Source: a virus
Direction: 5' to 3' (one strand)
Virus record (IMG/VR): IMGVR_UViG_3300038591_000004
Span: 1 to 38,569 of that record
Length of the DNA stretch: 38,569 nt
The position numbers and the translations under genes were made by a program. Of this stretch, positions 22,440 to 29,787 are shown piece after piece. The notes beneath the pieces were generated by a model. That model did not search any database. It had not been told where the DNA came from and saw only the letters and a list, made by a program, of their open reading frames with translations. The first letter of the stretch is position 1. Each line of letters opens with the position of its first letter.

Positions 22440-22728
22440 CCACAAAGCGAGTGTGCTGTTGTTTGCCGCTGCCCAGCGAAGTAGTGTGGCGGAGCGCCAG
22501 AGTGCAACAAACCAGCCCCGGTGCAGCCGTAAGAAAAGAAAAGGAGGAATCGCCTATGTCGTATTTTGGCTGGCAGCGTGGCTGATGGCGATGCTGGTGT
22601 GCATGGGTACGGTTGGTCGGCACACGAGTTTCAGGAAGGACCGAACGGCAAGTGCCTGGCTTGCCCACATTTGCGTGGAGTGCACCCGGTTCCGTCAGGG
22701 CATCTTTAGGAAAGGAGAATCGTCATGA
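22429..22728 (+). CDS. Single-pass membrane protein (99 aa)
   Basis: ATG at 22429 with GGAGG six bases upstream. The N-terminal half is polar and basic (CSRKKRKGG). One transmembrane helix follows at about 43 to 63 (IAYVVFWLAAWLMAMLVCMG), and the tail has CVEC. The Lys/Arg stretch before the helix suggests the N-terminus is cytoplasmic. The stop overlaps the next ATG. Confidence 0.62.
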   Translation: MSGSHKASVLLFAAAQRSSVAERQSATNQPRCSRKKRKGGIAYVVFWLAAWLMAMLVCMGTVGRHTSFRKDRTASAWLAHICVECTRFRQGIFRKGESS

Positions 22729-22910
22729 AATTGGTCAAAGCGAAAATCAAGAAGGGCTTGACGCCAGAATTGGCTACCCAGTTCGGGACGCTCAAAGCCA
22801 AGCGGAAGCAGTTCCAGGCTCAGGTCATCTGCTCCATCTGGCGTAACTATGAACGCGCCAAGAAGGGTGAGGAACTGCTGGCTGGCTGGATACCAGACCA
22901 GAGGGTGTGA
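22725..22910 (+). CDS. Small helical basic protein (61 aa)
   Basis: ATG at 22725 with AAAGGAG upstream. Lys-rich start (MKLVKAKIKKGLTPELA), then an amphipathic helix (LKAKRKQFQAQVICSIWRNY). Possible nucleic acid binding by charge. Not recognised. Confidence 0.68.
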   Translation: MKLVKAKIKKGLTPELATQFGTLKAKRKQFQAQVICSIWRNYERAKKGEELLAGWIPDQRV

Positions 22911-22929
22911 CCAAGAGGGGAGGCAACGC

Positions 22930-23250
22930 ATGAAACGCATACCGCTCAAGGTCATCTGGCTCAAGGCACGGTACGGAGTGGCGATGCTGGTGTGCACTCA
23001 ATCCTTCTACATCGGTGGAATCTCACTCACCAACATGGAGCACGACCATCTGGTGTGGTGGGTAGCCATACCGTGGATACTCGCCATCCTTGTGGGTGGC
23101 TGGATGGCTGGCAGCGTGGCTGGTATGGCCATGACCACGGATAAGTACCAGCAAGTCGCCAAGATGTGGCGTGAGACTTGTGAGTGTTGGGCGAGTACAG
23201 CTAGAGAAGCTGTGTCAGCTCTGGAGCGTTGCTCCAAGGGGGACGCATGA
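22930..23250 (+). CDS. Two-helix membrane protein (106 aa)
   Basis: ATG at 22930 with GGGGAGG upstream. A hydrophobic segment at about 15 to 35 and a stronger one at about 42 to 66 (WWVAIPWILAILVGGWMAGS) indicate two membrane passes. A soluble helix with three Cys follows. No lysis motif is recognised; a holin is possible from size and the two helices, but no lysin gene is near. Confidence 0.65.
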   Translation: MKRIPLKVIWLKARYGVAMLVCTQSFYIGGISLTNMEHDHLVWWVAIPWILAILVGGWMAGSVAGMAMTTDKYQQVAKMWRETCECWASTAREAVSALERCSKGDA

Positions 23251-23552
23251 GCAAGCTGCCCAAGCCGAAGCAAGTGGTGAAGCTCCCACTGGGTGAGGGA
23301 CGCAGTGTGTCTCTCGAAGTGCATGAGGAAGCCGACATTGTGGCTGCTGGTGCAGTCATTGTCACCATGCGAGTGGCGGATTGCAGCGGCCCCTCAGTGG
23401 TGGAAGGCAGCGTGGAGACAGAGAAATGCTCTGTTTGCGGTGAGCTTGTGCGCTTGGCTCCCTCATCGCTGCGGCTGATAGCGCAGGGATTGACTACGAT
23501 TCTGTGTGCACATTGTGTGCAGCATGTGAAGGAAGCGGGAGGGGAATCGTGA
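23247..23552 (+). CDS. Zinc-site protein (101 aa)
   Basis: ATG overlaps the previous TGA (ATGA). The first 55 residues are beta-rich (VVKLPLGEGRSVSLEVHEEADIV is one block in the N-terminal part). CSVCG near 62 to 66 and CAHC near 88 to 91 form a zinc site in the second half. Function unknown. Confidence 0.68.
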   Translation: MSKLPKPKQVVKLPLGEGRSVSLEVHEEADIVAAGAVIVTMRVADCSGPSVVEGSVETEKCSVCGELVRLAPSSLRLIAQGLTTILCAHCVQHVKEAGGES

Positions 23553-23743
23553 GCGGCTGGACGCACAGCATCTGTGACTCATGCTGGCAGGAGCGCAACC
23601 CTGAGCGAGGGCCAGTGCGCTTGAAGCATCCAGACTGGGACAAGTGCTGCTTCTGTGGGCGGCACACCAAGAGTGGGATTTATGTACGCCATGACCCTAC
23701 AGCGCTGTGCTGCAAGGGAAGTCATGAGCCACCGATTCACTAA
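23549..23743 (+). CDS. Cys-rich zinc protein (64 aa)
   Basis: GTG at 23549 overlaps the preceding TGA (GTGA). CDSC near 9 to 12 and CCFCGRH near 33 to 39 with a later CC pair give one or two zinc sites. Starts MSGWTHSICDSCWQERN. It is one of the many zinc microproteins here. Confidence 0.65.
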   Translation: MSGWTHSICDSCWQERNPERGPVRLKHPDWDKCCFCGRHTKSGIYVRHDPTALCCKGSHEPPIH

Positions 23744-23764
23744 CTCACACTAGGAGGTGTGCGT

Positions 23765-23872
23765 ATGAAGCTGACAGTCAACCGGGCCAAGCTGGTGAAG
23801 GCCATCGAAGCCGCGAGGGACAGAGGATTGCTCTGCTGCTGGGGCAGAGCTACAGAGCCACACGCTACGTGA
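23765..23872 (+). CDS. Micro-gene (35 aa)
   Basis: ATG with AGGAGG eight bases upstream. Begins MKLTVNRAKLVKAIEAARD, one amphipathic helix, then a Cys/Trp turn. The first residues resemble the start of longer phage and sliding-clamp proteins, so this may be a truncated remnant. Its last codons fall inside a structured region. Confidence 0.5.
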   Translation: MKLTVNRAKLVKAIEAARDRGLLCCWGRATEPHAT

Positions 23873-23937
23873 GGGCGTGTGACAGAACGCGGGCTGCTTG
23901 AGACACGCACACCCCCTCAGCAGCCTGCGTAGCTCTG
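23845..23937 (+). ncRNA. Structured leader-like region before the AAA+ gene
   Basis: CAGAGCTAC (23845 to 23853) pairs perfectly with GTAGCTCTG (23929 to 23937). Inside it GCTGC-T-TGAG near 23893 pairs with CTCAGCAGC (23916 to 23924) with one bulge. It lies upstream of the AAA+ gene's ribosome site. A regulatory RNA, terminator or processing site is possible. Confidence 0.4.
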
Positions 23938-23985
23938 TAACAACCGTGTGGGTGTCACAACTCAGCAACTAGGAGGCAGTGAGCT

Positions 23986-25482
23986 ATGGCAAAGTCAATT
24001 GCGGAAACACAAGCCATCGCCCGCAAGGGCAAGGTGGTAGTGGCTTCCGTTGAGCGGTTCGGTGAAAAGCTCATCGTGCCCGATGGCATGCGCTTGCAGG
24101 ATGCGATGCAGGTCATCCAGAGGGCGATGGATGCGGAGGAGACAATCGTTGCGCTGGTCGAGGACTTCGATTGCTTCCCGCAGGAAGGCGCTTACGCGCT
24201 TAAGCTGGCGCTGGAGGAACTGTACGGGTGGGTGGACATCCAACCCACGCCCAGTTTCTTCGGTGACGTTCCCCCCATGCTCATCGGGGTGACAGTCAAC
24301 GAGCGGGGAGACACGGTGCAGGTGCCGTGGGGCATGTTCCTGTGTCCCGCGATTCCCAAGGCAGACGGGCATCTGGAGTCGGGTGCGAAGCTCAACAACG
24401 ACAAGATGTACCAGTTCTATCTCGCTGGTGAGCTGAAGCAGAAGTACGCACCGGAGTTCAAGAAGCTCTGTGCCTGTGTGCGTAAGCATCTGGTGGAGCA
24501 CTCGCTCTACCGTGCCAAGGCGCTCTCACTGGTGTTCACCGGAGCCGATGGCAAGCCGCTCAAGATGCCGGAACCCAAGTTCATCAAGCTGGACAAGGTG
24601 GACTTGAGCCAGCTGGTGTTTCCTGCCGATGTCGAGGCAGCGGTGAAAACCAACCTGTTCGCTCCCGTGTTGCACACGGAAGCGGTACGCAAGGCGGGCA
24701 TCCCGCTCAAGCGTGGTGTGCTGCTCGCGGGAGACTACGGCGTTGGCAAGACGCTGGTAGCCTTCGTCACGGCGAAGCTGGCGATAGAGAACGGCTGGAC
24801 GTTCATCTACTGCCGCAACATCAGCGAGTTCCAGCAGATGGTGCGCTTTGCCGCGCACTACCAACCCAGCATCGTGTTCTGTGAGGACATTGACAAGGTG
24901 CTGGACGGCAACCGGGATGTGACGATGGATCACATCCTCAACGTACTGGACGGCGTGGACTCGAAGCGCAACGACATCATGGTGATTCTGACCACGAACG
25001 ATGTGGCCAAGATTCATCCGGCTGCGTTGCGTCCGGGCAGGCTGGATGCTGTCATCCATGTGGCACGACCGGATGCCGACGCTGCGGAACGGCTGGTGCG
25101 GTTGTACGCTGGCGACCAACTGGCAGCCAGCGAGGACTTGAGCACCGTGCGTGAGGTGCTCGCGGGCCAGATTCCTGCGGTGATTCGTGAGTGTGTGGAG
25201 CGTTCCAAGCTCTACGCAATCTCTCACGGCGTCACCGACAGGCTGACGGCAGTGGCCATTCTGGAGTCGGCCAAGACGATGGAGATGCAGCTCAACCTGC
25301 TGGCGGGCAAGCGTGAGGAACCGGAGAACGCCATGCTCACGTTCGGCAACGCCTTGGGCAAGCACATCGCCTGTGCTGCCATTCGAGTGGTGGATGCGTG
25401 GGAGCAGACGCAACCGGAGAAGCTGGCTGCGGCACGGCTCGCACTCAACAGTGGCAGCGGCTCCAACGGGAATCGCAGCTAA
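23986..25482 (+). CDS. AAA+ ATPase of Cdc48/FtsH type
   Basis: 498 residues, ATG at 23986 with AGGAGG nine bases upstream. The N-terminal 200 residues are an unrecognised mixed domain, with no membrane helix and no zinc protease motif. AAA core: Walker A GDYGVGKT at 249 to 256, Walker B IVFCEDID at 296 to 303, sensor 1 asparagine N338 in LTTND, and the second region of homology ALRPGRLD at 347 to 354 with arginine fingers R349 and R352. The classical fold is complete, so ATP hydrolysis in a hexameric ring is expected. It probably unfolds or remodels a protein target that the N-domain selects. It heads a run that continues to a MoxR ATPase and a VWA protein. Confidence 0.88.
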   Translation: MAKSIAETQAIARKGKVVVASVERFGEKLIVPDGMRLQDAMQVIQRAMDAEETIVALVEDFDCFPQEGAYALKLALEELYGWVDIQPTPSFFGDVPPMLIGVTVNERGDTVQVPWGMFLCPAIPKADGHLESGAKLNNDKMYQFYLAGELKQKYAPEFKKLCACVRKHLVEHSLYRAKALSLVFTGADGKPLKMPEPKFIKLDKVDLSQLVFPADVEAAVKTNLFAPVLHTEAVRKAGIPLKRGVLLAGDYGVGKTLVAFVTAKLAIENGWTFIYCRNISEFQQMVRFAAHYQPSIVFCEDIDKVLDGNRDVTMDHILNVLDGVDSKRNDIMVILTTNDVAKIHPAALRPGRLDAVIHVARPDADAAERLVRLYAGDQLAASEDLSTVREVLAGQIPAVIRECVERSKLYAISHGVTDRLTAVAILESAKTMEMQLNLLAGKREEPENAMLTFGNALGKHIACAAIRVVDAWEQTQPEKLAAARLALNSGSGSNGNRS

Positions 25483-25517
25483 TTGACACATTAACCGAAC
25501 GCTCAAGCTGCGAGGTG

Positions 25518-25545
25518 GGGGGAGCATAGCTGACTGTGCTCCCCC
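25518..25545 (+). terminator. Perfect 9-bp hairpin after the AAA+ gene
   Basis: GGGGGAGCA (25518 to 25526) pairs with TGCTCCCCC (25537 to 25545) around a 10-base loop. GCTGCG before and CGCAGC after it could extend the structure. TATAA follows rather than a U-run. It is likely a partial terminator that lowers expression of the following genes. Confidence 0.55.
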
Positions 25546-25575
25546 TATAACTCACGCAGCAGAGGGAGAGACATC

Positions 25576-25944
25576 ATGTTCAAGAATGATTCGGTAGCAT
25601 CGCCAGACTCACCGGAGTACCAGACGGAAGTGCAGGAGCTGAACGTCAAGGTTCCCAAGGTGGAGGGCGTGATGCAGCAGGAGATTGCCCACCACGTTGG
25701 CATCGCTCATGCCTACATGCACAACTGCATCGAGAGCTTGGAGCAGGTGAAAGCTCTGGCTGCCACGCTGCGCAACCCGGAGAACGCCACAGAGGAAGCA
25801 AGGCAGGAACTGGTGGAGTTTCAGAAGGTGTGCGATGTGACGCTGAAAGTCACCAGCGCCACTTGCAAGCTGCTGCTCTGCGGCATGCTGGAAACGATGG
25901 CAGAGCACGGCATCCCTGGTGCCAGGGATGTCCAGACCAACTAA
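25576..25944 (+). CDS. Helical hypothetical protein (122 aa)
   Basis: ATG at 25576 after GAGGGAGAG. Mainly helical, with acidic and Gln-rich segments (EGVMQQEIAHHVGIAHAYMHN, ENATEEARQELVEF). Three Cys lie in the second half. It lies between the two ATPase genes and may be an adaptor or substrate for one of them. Not recognised. Confidence 0.72.
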   Translation: MFKNDSVASPDSPEYQTEVQELNVKVPKVEGVMQQEIAHHVGIAHAYMHNCIESLEQVKALAATLRNPENATEEARQELVEFQKVCDVTLKVTSATCKLLLCGMLETMAEHGIPGARDVQTN

Positions 25945-26032
25945 CGGCAGGGATGTGGTGCTCCAATGGCTGGTACTGGCGGGACTCACACTGACCGCAT
26001 TACTGCTCTTGAGCTTGCTGCTCAAGTGGTAA
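25928..26032 (+). CDS. Micro membrane peptide (34 aa)
   Basis: ATG at 25928, overlapping the previous gene by 17 bases. After a polar start (MSRPTNGRDV) the remaining 24 residues are one Leu-rich hydrophobic helix ending in KW. This is a typical single-pass micro-membrane protein. No good ribosome site is present, so translation would be coupled to the upstream gene. Confidence 0.5.
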   Translation: MSRPTNGRDVVLQWLVLAGLTLTALLLLSLLLKW

Positions 26033-26094
26033 GGAAGCTGCGTGGTGCGTACTACTACGCATGCTGGAGGGTGTGGCTGTGGTGGCACAAGTGA
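26026..26094 (+). CDS. Aromatic micro-peptide candidate (22 aa)
   Basis: GTG at 26026 within the end of the previous gene. The peptide contains AYYYACWRVWLWWHK, with four Trp and three Tyr in 22 residues. The next gene starts inside it. Translation is unproven, and this could be a shadow frame. Confidence 0.3.
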   Translation: MVRKLRGAYYYACWRVWLWWHK

Positions 26095-26240
26095 TAGGTG
26101 CAGCGTGGCGGGTGGCGTGGTGTGTACAGCAGATGCTGAACACACACCACGACCCGCTACGGCTGCGGTGGTTCAAGCTGTACACATGGCTGGCCAGCCA
26201 GAGGCTCTACAGGCTGCCAGCGGGAGGACTGGGGTGGTGA
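26079..26240 (+). CDS. Small Trp-rich protein (53 aa)
   Basis: GTG at 26079, eight bases after GGAGG; an ATG at 26061 is in frame but lacks a ribosome site. Helical with Trp and Arg at regular spacing (VAQVIGAAWRVAWCVQQML, LRLRWFKLYTWLASQRLY). It looks like an amphipathic membrane-surface helix. The TGA overlaps the next GTG. Confidence 0.5.
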   Translation: MVAQVIGAAWRVAWCVQQMLNTHHDPLRLRWFKLYTWLASQRLYRLPAGGLGW

Positions 26241-26785
26241 CAACTGAGCAGATTCTGGACTTTGCAGGGAGCGTCGAGCAGACCACCAAGAGCATCTTGC
26301 TGGGCTTAGACCCGGACAAAGAGCTGACGCAAGTTGCCTTCGTGCTGACGAAGAAGATGCGCGAAGTGGACGGCAAGCAGCAGCATGAGTCTCGCCTGAT
26401 TCCCATGTCGTGGGAGAACGAAGCGGGCAAGGCTGGGATGATTGCTGCGCTCCATGCCTACATCAAGGCGCAGGATGGCGTGGCGTTGGTGCTGGTGCTC
26501 GATGCCCGGTTCAAGTCCATGCCGAACGATGCGCAGAGTGAGGAATACCTGAACAACTACGAGCCGGGGCAGCTTACGGACGACGAGAGCAACCCGGAAG
26601 CTCTGGTCATCGTGGCTTGTGGGGAGCGCATGATTCCGTGGGTACGCATCACGCCATACCGCCGTGGTATGGACGGCAAGGTGGTGAAGTTCGATGAGCC
26701 AGTCGTCAACGGCTATCAAAACGGCAACTTTGAGTCACGGTTCATTCCGCAGTTCTGGAAGCAAGAGGCACCGAAACACGCATAA
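26237..26785 (+). CDS. Hypothetical acidic protein between two AAA+ genes (182 aa)
   Basis: GTG at 26237 overlaps the preceding TGA and has GGGAGG upstream; the same frame is open from 26042, but the part before 26237 looks non-coding. An alpha/beta chain, with GMIAALHAYIKAQDGVALVLVLDARF in the middle and WVRITPYRRGMDGKVVKF near the end. No catalytic motif is recognised. Its place suggests a partner of the AAA+ or MoxR proteins. Confidence 0.72.
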   Translation: MTTEQILDFAGSVEQTTKSILLGLDPDKELTQVAFVLTKKMREVDGKQQHESRLIPMSWENEAGKAGMIAALHAYIKAQDGVALVLVLDARFKSMPNDAQSEEYLNNYEPGQLTDDESNPEALVIVACGERMIPWVRITPYRRGMDGKVVKFDEPVVNGYQNGNFESRFIPQFWKQEAPKHA

Positions 26786-26886
26786 CAACTCGACAGGGAG
26801 GTAACTCCAACTTGAAAACAACTCGCAAGTGACTCCGCAGCCGTACTCTCACGGAGACGGAGCGCAAGGCACTCTGGAGGAAAAAG

Positions 26887-27606
26887 ATGTCTGCTCATGG
26901 GCACAACTGGTGGGAAGTTCTAGGGGCGCTGTTCAAGGCGGTGCCGTTCCTGCGCATCATGCTGATTGGCCCGCCCGGAACGGGCAAAAGCACCACTGCC
27001 GTGCTCGAAGGCAAAGGCGCGAAGCGGGATGTATACCGCATCACGCTGACTGAGGGCGCTGGCATCGAGGACTTGCTGGGCATGTATCACTTGGTAGACG
27101 GCGAAACCAAGTGGGTGGATGGCCCTGCTGTCCGTGCGCTCAAGACTGGCAGCCTGTTGCTGCTGGACGAGATTGATCGGCACTCACCGGAAGTGATGTC
27201 GCTGCTCTATGCGCTGCTCGATGACGACCCGCAGGTGACGCTGCCTTCGGGGGAGGAAGTCACGGCGGCAAAGGGTTACGGCGTGATTGCCACCAGCAAC
27301 AACGCTGTGAGTGCGTTGCCGGATGCGATTCTTGACCGCTTCGAGGCTGTGCTCATCGCCAACAAGCCGCACCCGGACGCGATGAAGCACTTGTCGCAGG
27401 CGGCGCAGGCAGCGGTACGCAACTACTACGCGAGCGTGAGCTTGACCACGTGGAAGTGGAAGGCGAATCCCACGCTGCGGCGCATGCGGGCCTTCCAGAA
27501 GTTCAGCCCGCACCACGACGAAGCCGTGATTGCTGGCGCGGTGTTCGGGGAGAGCGGCGCAGAGATTCTTTCTGTGCTGGTCACGGCAGGACTGGGGAAG
27601 GAGTAG
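26887..27606 (+). CDS. MoxR-type AAA+ ATPase
   Basis: 239 residues, ATG at 26887 with GGAGGAAAA upstream. Walker A GPPGTGKS at 28 to 35, then GIEDLLGMYHLVDGE (the insert typical of MoxR/CbbQ ATPases), Walker B LLLLDEID with D94 and E95, sensor 1 in VIATSNN near 137 to 143, and ALPDAILDRFE with the arginine finger region. It is shorter than cellular MoxR proteins (about 300), mainly at the C-terminal lid. MoxR ATPases act with VWA-domain partners to remodel or activate protein complexes. A VWA gene lies four genes downstream, so the pair is likely functional. Confidence 0.85.
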   Translation: MSAHGHNWWEVLGALFKAVPFLRIMLIGPPGTGKSTTAVLEGKGAKRDVYRITLTEGAGIEDLLGMYHLVDGETKWVDGPAVRALKTGSLLLLDEIDRHSPEVMSLLYALLDDDPQVTLPSGEEVTAAKGYGVIATSNNAVSALPDAILDRFEAVLIANKPHPDAMKHLSQAAQAAVRNYYASVSLTTWKWKANPTLRRMRAFQKFSPHHDEAVIAGAVFGESGAEILSVLVTAGLGKE

Positions 27607-27611
27607 AGCAC

Positions 27612-27791
27612 ATGGCACAACCCAAGGTCGTACCCACGAAGGCTGAGACAGTCATCGCAGAAGCGTTAGAGAGCTACTGGTTCCTGACTGATGACGAGCA
27701 GAAAGAACTGTCGCTCGAAACCTACGTGACCAAGAAGCTGAATGAGGCTGGCTGCCTCTCTGTGGTAGCCAGGATGGGGGGAGGCGCGTAA
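27612..27791 (+). CDS. Small acidic protein (59 aa)
   Basis: ATG six bases after the MoxR gene's stop. Helical (ETVIAEALESYWFLTDDEQKEL), with a short Gly-rich tail. The stop overlaps the next ATG (TAATG). Its closeness to the MoxR gene suggests a partner role; nothing else can be said. Confidence 0.62.
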   Translation: MAQPKVVPTKAETVIAEALESYWFLTDDEQKELSLETYVTKKLNEAGCLSVVARMGGGA

Positions 27792-28078
27792 TGAGCGGCA
27801 CGATGAAGCAGAAGCGTTACCGTGAGGAGCTGCGGCGTCGTGCCGCAGAGGGAACCGGACATGATGCGGCGGGTGTTCAGCAGACCTTGGACACCCGCAC
27901 TGGCATGGCTCGTTGCTTGGCAGCGGGCTACAAGGTGGGAGAGTTTGAGAGGCGCAAACGCTCTCGCCGGGAGGATGTCGTACATCACCGGGTTGTAGTA
28001 GTAGTCGTAACCGCTACCACCGATGAGCTTCGTGTCTGGAGGCGGGGCTGCCGTGGACTGACCCGCGCACCGGAGTGA
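27791..28078 (+). CDS. Basic hypothetical protein (95 aa)
   Basis: ATG overlaps the previous stop. The first 60 residues are basic and helical (MKQKRYREELRRRAAEGTG, VGEFERRKRSRRED). After residue 64 the composition changes (a run of Val, then Arg/Gly/Thr), which may mean that a real, shorter gene was extended by a frameshift or mutation. Function unknown. Confidence 0.5.
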   Translation: MSGTMKQKRYREELRRRAAEGTGHDAAGVQQTLDTRTGMARCLAAGYKVGEFERRKRSRREDVVHHRVVVVVVTATTDELRVWRRGCRGLTRAPE

Positions 28079-28111
28079 CGTACCAGCCCACAAAGAAGCG
28101 AAAGGTGAAAC

Positions 28112-28366
28112 GTGCTGCCACCAGAGTTCGAGCCATACAACCTCAGCGAGATTAAAGCTGGAGACATTGTGGTGCGTTGGCTTGCGGGGGAAATCCCGCA
28201 TGAGCTACGGGTGTCAGAGGTCACCGACGACCGCATCAAGTGTGGTGCGTGGGAGTTCTGTCGCAAGACGGGCGCGGAGATTGATGAGGACTTGAACTGG
28301 GGGCCACCACCCAAGTGGACTGGCAGCTTTCTTGCCAAGGGGATGCAAACGAAAGGGGAAGCGTGA
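28112..28366 (+). CDS. Small SH3-like protein before the VWA gene (84 aa)
   Basis: GTG at 28112 with AAAGGTG upstream. IKAGDIVVRWLAGEIPHELRV looks like an SH3-like beta-barrel start. One Cys pair (CGAWEFC) follows. The TGA overlaps the VWA gene's ATG (TGATG), so the two are translationally coupled. Confidence 0.65.
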   Translation: MLPPEFEPYNLSEIKAGDIVVRWLAGEIPHELRVSEVTDDRIKCGAWEFCRKTGAEIDEDLNWGPPPKWTGSFLAKGMQTKGEA

Positions 28367-29787
28367 TGGCAAAGCCGACTGAGAAGGAGAAGTACGGTGT
28401 AGCGATTGAGCTGTACCCATCGCGGCTCAAGCGCAAGCTCAAAAAGATTCTCACCACGGAGGACTACCAGCGAAACGCTCCCCCGGATGCGCAGCCCATG
28501 AAAGGTGGGGTTGACCCGGACAAGGGCATCGTGGTGGTGCCTGACGATGAGGATGGGTATGCCCGTGCCATCCGTGTGCACGAAGCTGCTCACATGGTGT
28601 ACAGCAAGAAGCTGGATGGCAGCTGCATCGAGAACATTCTGGAGGACATCAAGGTTCAGTTGCTGCTCAACCCGCAAGGGCTGGCACGGCGTGATGAGGT
28701 AGTGGCTGCACTCATCGAACTACGGAACGTGGCGCAAACTGACCCGGAGGCGCTGCGTCTTGACCCGGAGTGTTGGAACAGCGCCGTCAACATGGTGGCC
28801 CGCGCTCTAGCCATCCTGAAGGCAGACAGCGCTAACTATCCACGGCTGCTCAAGCAGGTCGAGCAGCAGTTCTGGCATGGCAAGGGCAAGCACATCAACA
28901 AGCAGTTGCAGGACATCATCCACGACATGCTGCTGCATGACCGGGATGCTGCCCGGAAGAAGTTGCAGAAGCTGTTGCAGATTGTGGACTCGACCGAGAA
29001 GGGGGGCTTTCAGTATGGCATGGCCAAGCCTGCCCGTGGGAAGCCAGAGAAGGGTGATGACATTGACATAGAACCCACCTCCAAGAAGCCAACCCACTAC
29101 CTGCCCTTGCTGGGTGAACCGTGGTACACGCCCTTCGACAAGGTGAGGGGGAGGCGCACGGTGATGCACGTTCACCACCTTGCGATGGAGGAAGGCAGGC
29201 CACAGAAGAAGTCTGACCGCTACGAAGTGACAGCCATGACGGGCATGAAGATTCGCAAGCGCAAGCTGGCGATGGCGCTAACGCCCTGTCCGCCACGGCT
29301 GTTCAACAAGGTGAGGCGGCGTCCCGGTGGCACGGTGCTGATTGATGCTTCTAGCTCGATGGACTTGGAGAAGCATCACCTGATTGAGGCTGCTGATGCG
29401 CTACCGGGTGGTACGGTGGCGTACTACTACGGCATGAATCATGACTCTTACACCGGGCACCTGTTCATCTTCGCAGAGAAGGGGCGCATGTGTGTGGCGA
29501 GTCAGCTGGTGCAGACGGATGGTGAGAACGTGGTGGACTTCCCTGCGCTCAAGTGGCTGCTCGACCAGCCCGCTCCACGCTGGTTCATGACGGACCGTGG
29601 CTTCTGTAGTGGGAGTTACAGCGAATCGAGGATGGCGCTCACGTTGCTGGGTGCTGCGGAGAACAGCGGGCGCGTCAAGGTGGTCAAGCAACTGGGTGTG
29701 CTCAAGCGTTCCATCAAGGACCGCCAGAAGCTGGATGCAGTGGAGCAGGAGATTCGCAAGCACCACGCCAAGCTGGGGGTGAAGTGA
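28366..29787 (+). CDS. VWA protein with HEXXH motif (DUF2201-like), MoxR partner
   Basis: 473 residues from the ATG at 28366. The N-terminal half has RVHEAAHMVY with H72-E73-x-x-H76, the HEXXH zinc site of metallopeptidase-like domains. The middle is helical and charged. The C-terminal third opens with TVLIDASSSMD, where D327-A-S-S-S is the MIDAS motif of VWA domains; a Gly/Tyr-rich strand and a later LLDQPAPRWFMTD fit the rest of the fold. This order (metallopeptidase-like, then VWA) matches the DUF2201 proteins that pair with MoxR ATPases. Peptidase activity is not assured; a third zinc ligand is not clear. Together with the MoxR gene it probably forms a protein-remodelling pair used during infection. 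Confidence 0.82.
   Translation: MAKPTEKEKYGVAIELYPSRLKRKLKKILTTEDYQRNAPPDAQPMKGGVDPDKGIVVVPDDEDGYARAIRVHEAAHMVYSKKLDGSCIENILEDIKVQLLLNPQGLARRDEVVAALIELRNVAQTDPEALRLDPECWNSAVNMVARALAILKADSANYPRLLKQVEQQFWHGKGKHINKQLQDIIHDMLLHDRDAARKKLQKLLQIVDSTEKGGFQYGMAKPARGKPEKGDDIDIEPTSKKPTHYLPLLGEPWYTPFDKVRGRRTVMHVHHLAMEEGRPQKKSDRYEVTAMTGMKIRKRKLAMALTPCPPRLFNKVRRRPGGTVLIDASSSMDLEKHHLIEAADALPGGTVAYYYGMNHDSYTGHLFIFAEKGRMCVASQLVQTDGENVVDFPALKWLLDQPAPRWFMTDRGFCSGSYSESRMALTLLGAAENSGRVKVVKQLGVLKRSIKDRQKLDAVEQEIRKHHAKLGVK

Noticed and set aside
21743-22510. 255-aa minus-strand frame opposite the micro-gene chain
   Set aside because: The plus-strand genes here have good ribosome sites and overlap signals; the antisense frame is His/Ser/Cys-rich and has no support.
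23765-23872. Sliding-clamp fragment from the MKLTVNRAKL start
   Set aside because: The match is limited to about ten residues, and the frame stops after 35 codons; kept only as a micro-gene.
24526-25527. 333-aa minus-strand frame opposite the AAA+ gene
   Set aside because: It is antisense to a gene with full AAA+ motifs; its His/Arg/Leu-rich composition is the usual mirror of GC-rich coding DNA.
27722-28201. Minus-strand frame with GGSGYDYYYNPVMYDILP
   Set aside because: The short stretch looks protein-like, but the rest of the frame does not, and the plus-strand genes here are coupled. Might be an inverted fragment, which I cannot prove.
27985-28677. 230-aa minus-strand frame opposite the VWA gene start
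   Set aside because: Covers the ends of three plus-strand genes joined by stop-start overlaps; no ribosome site and mirror composition.
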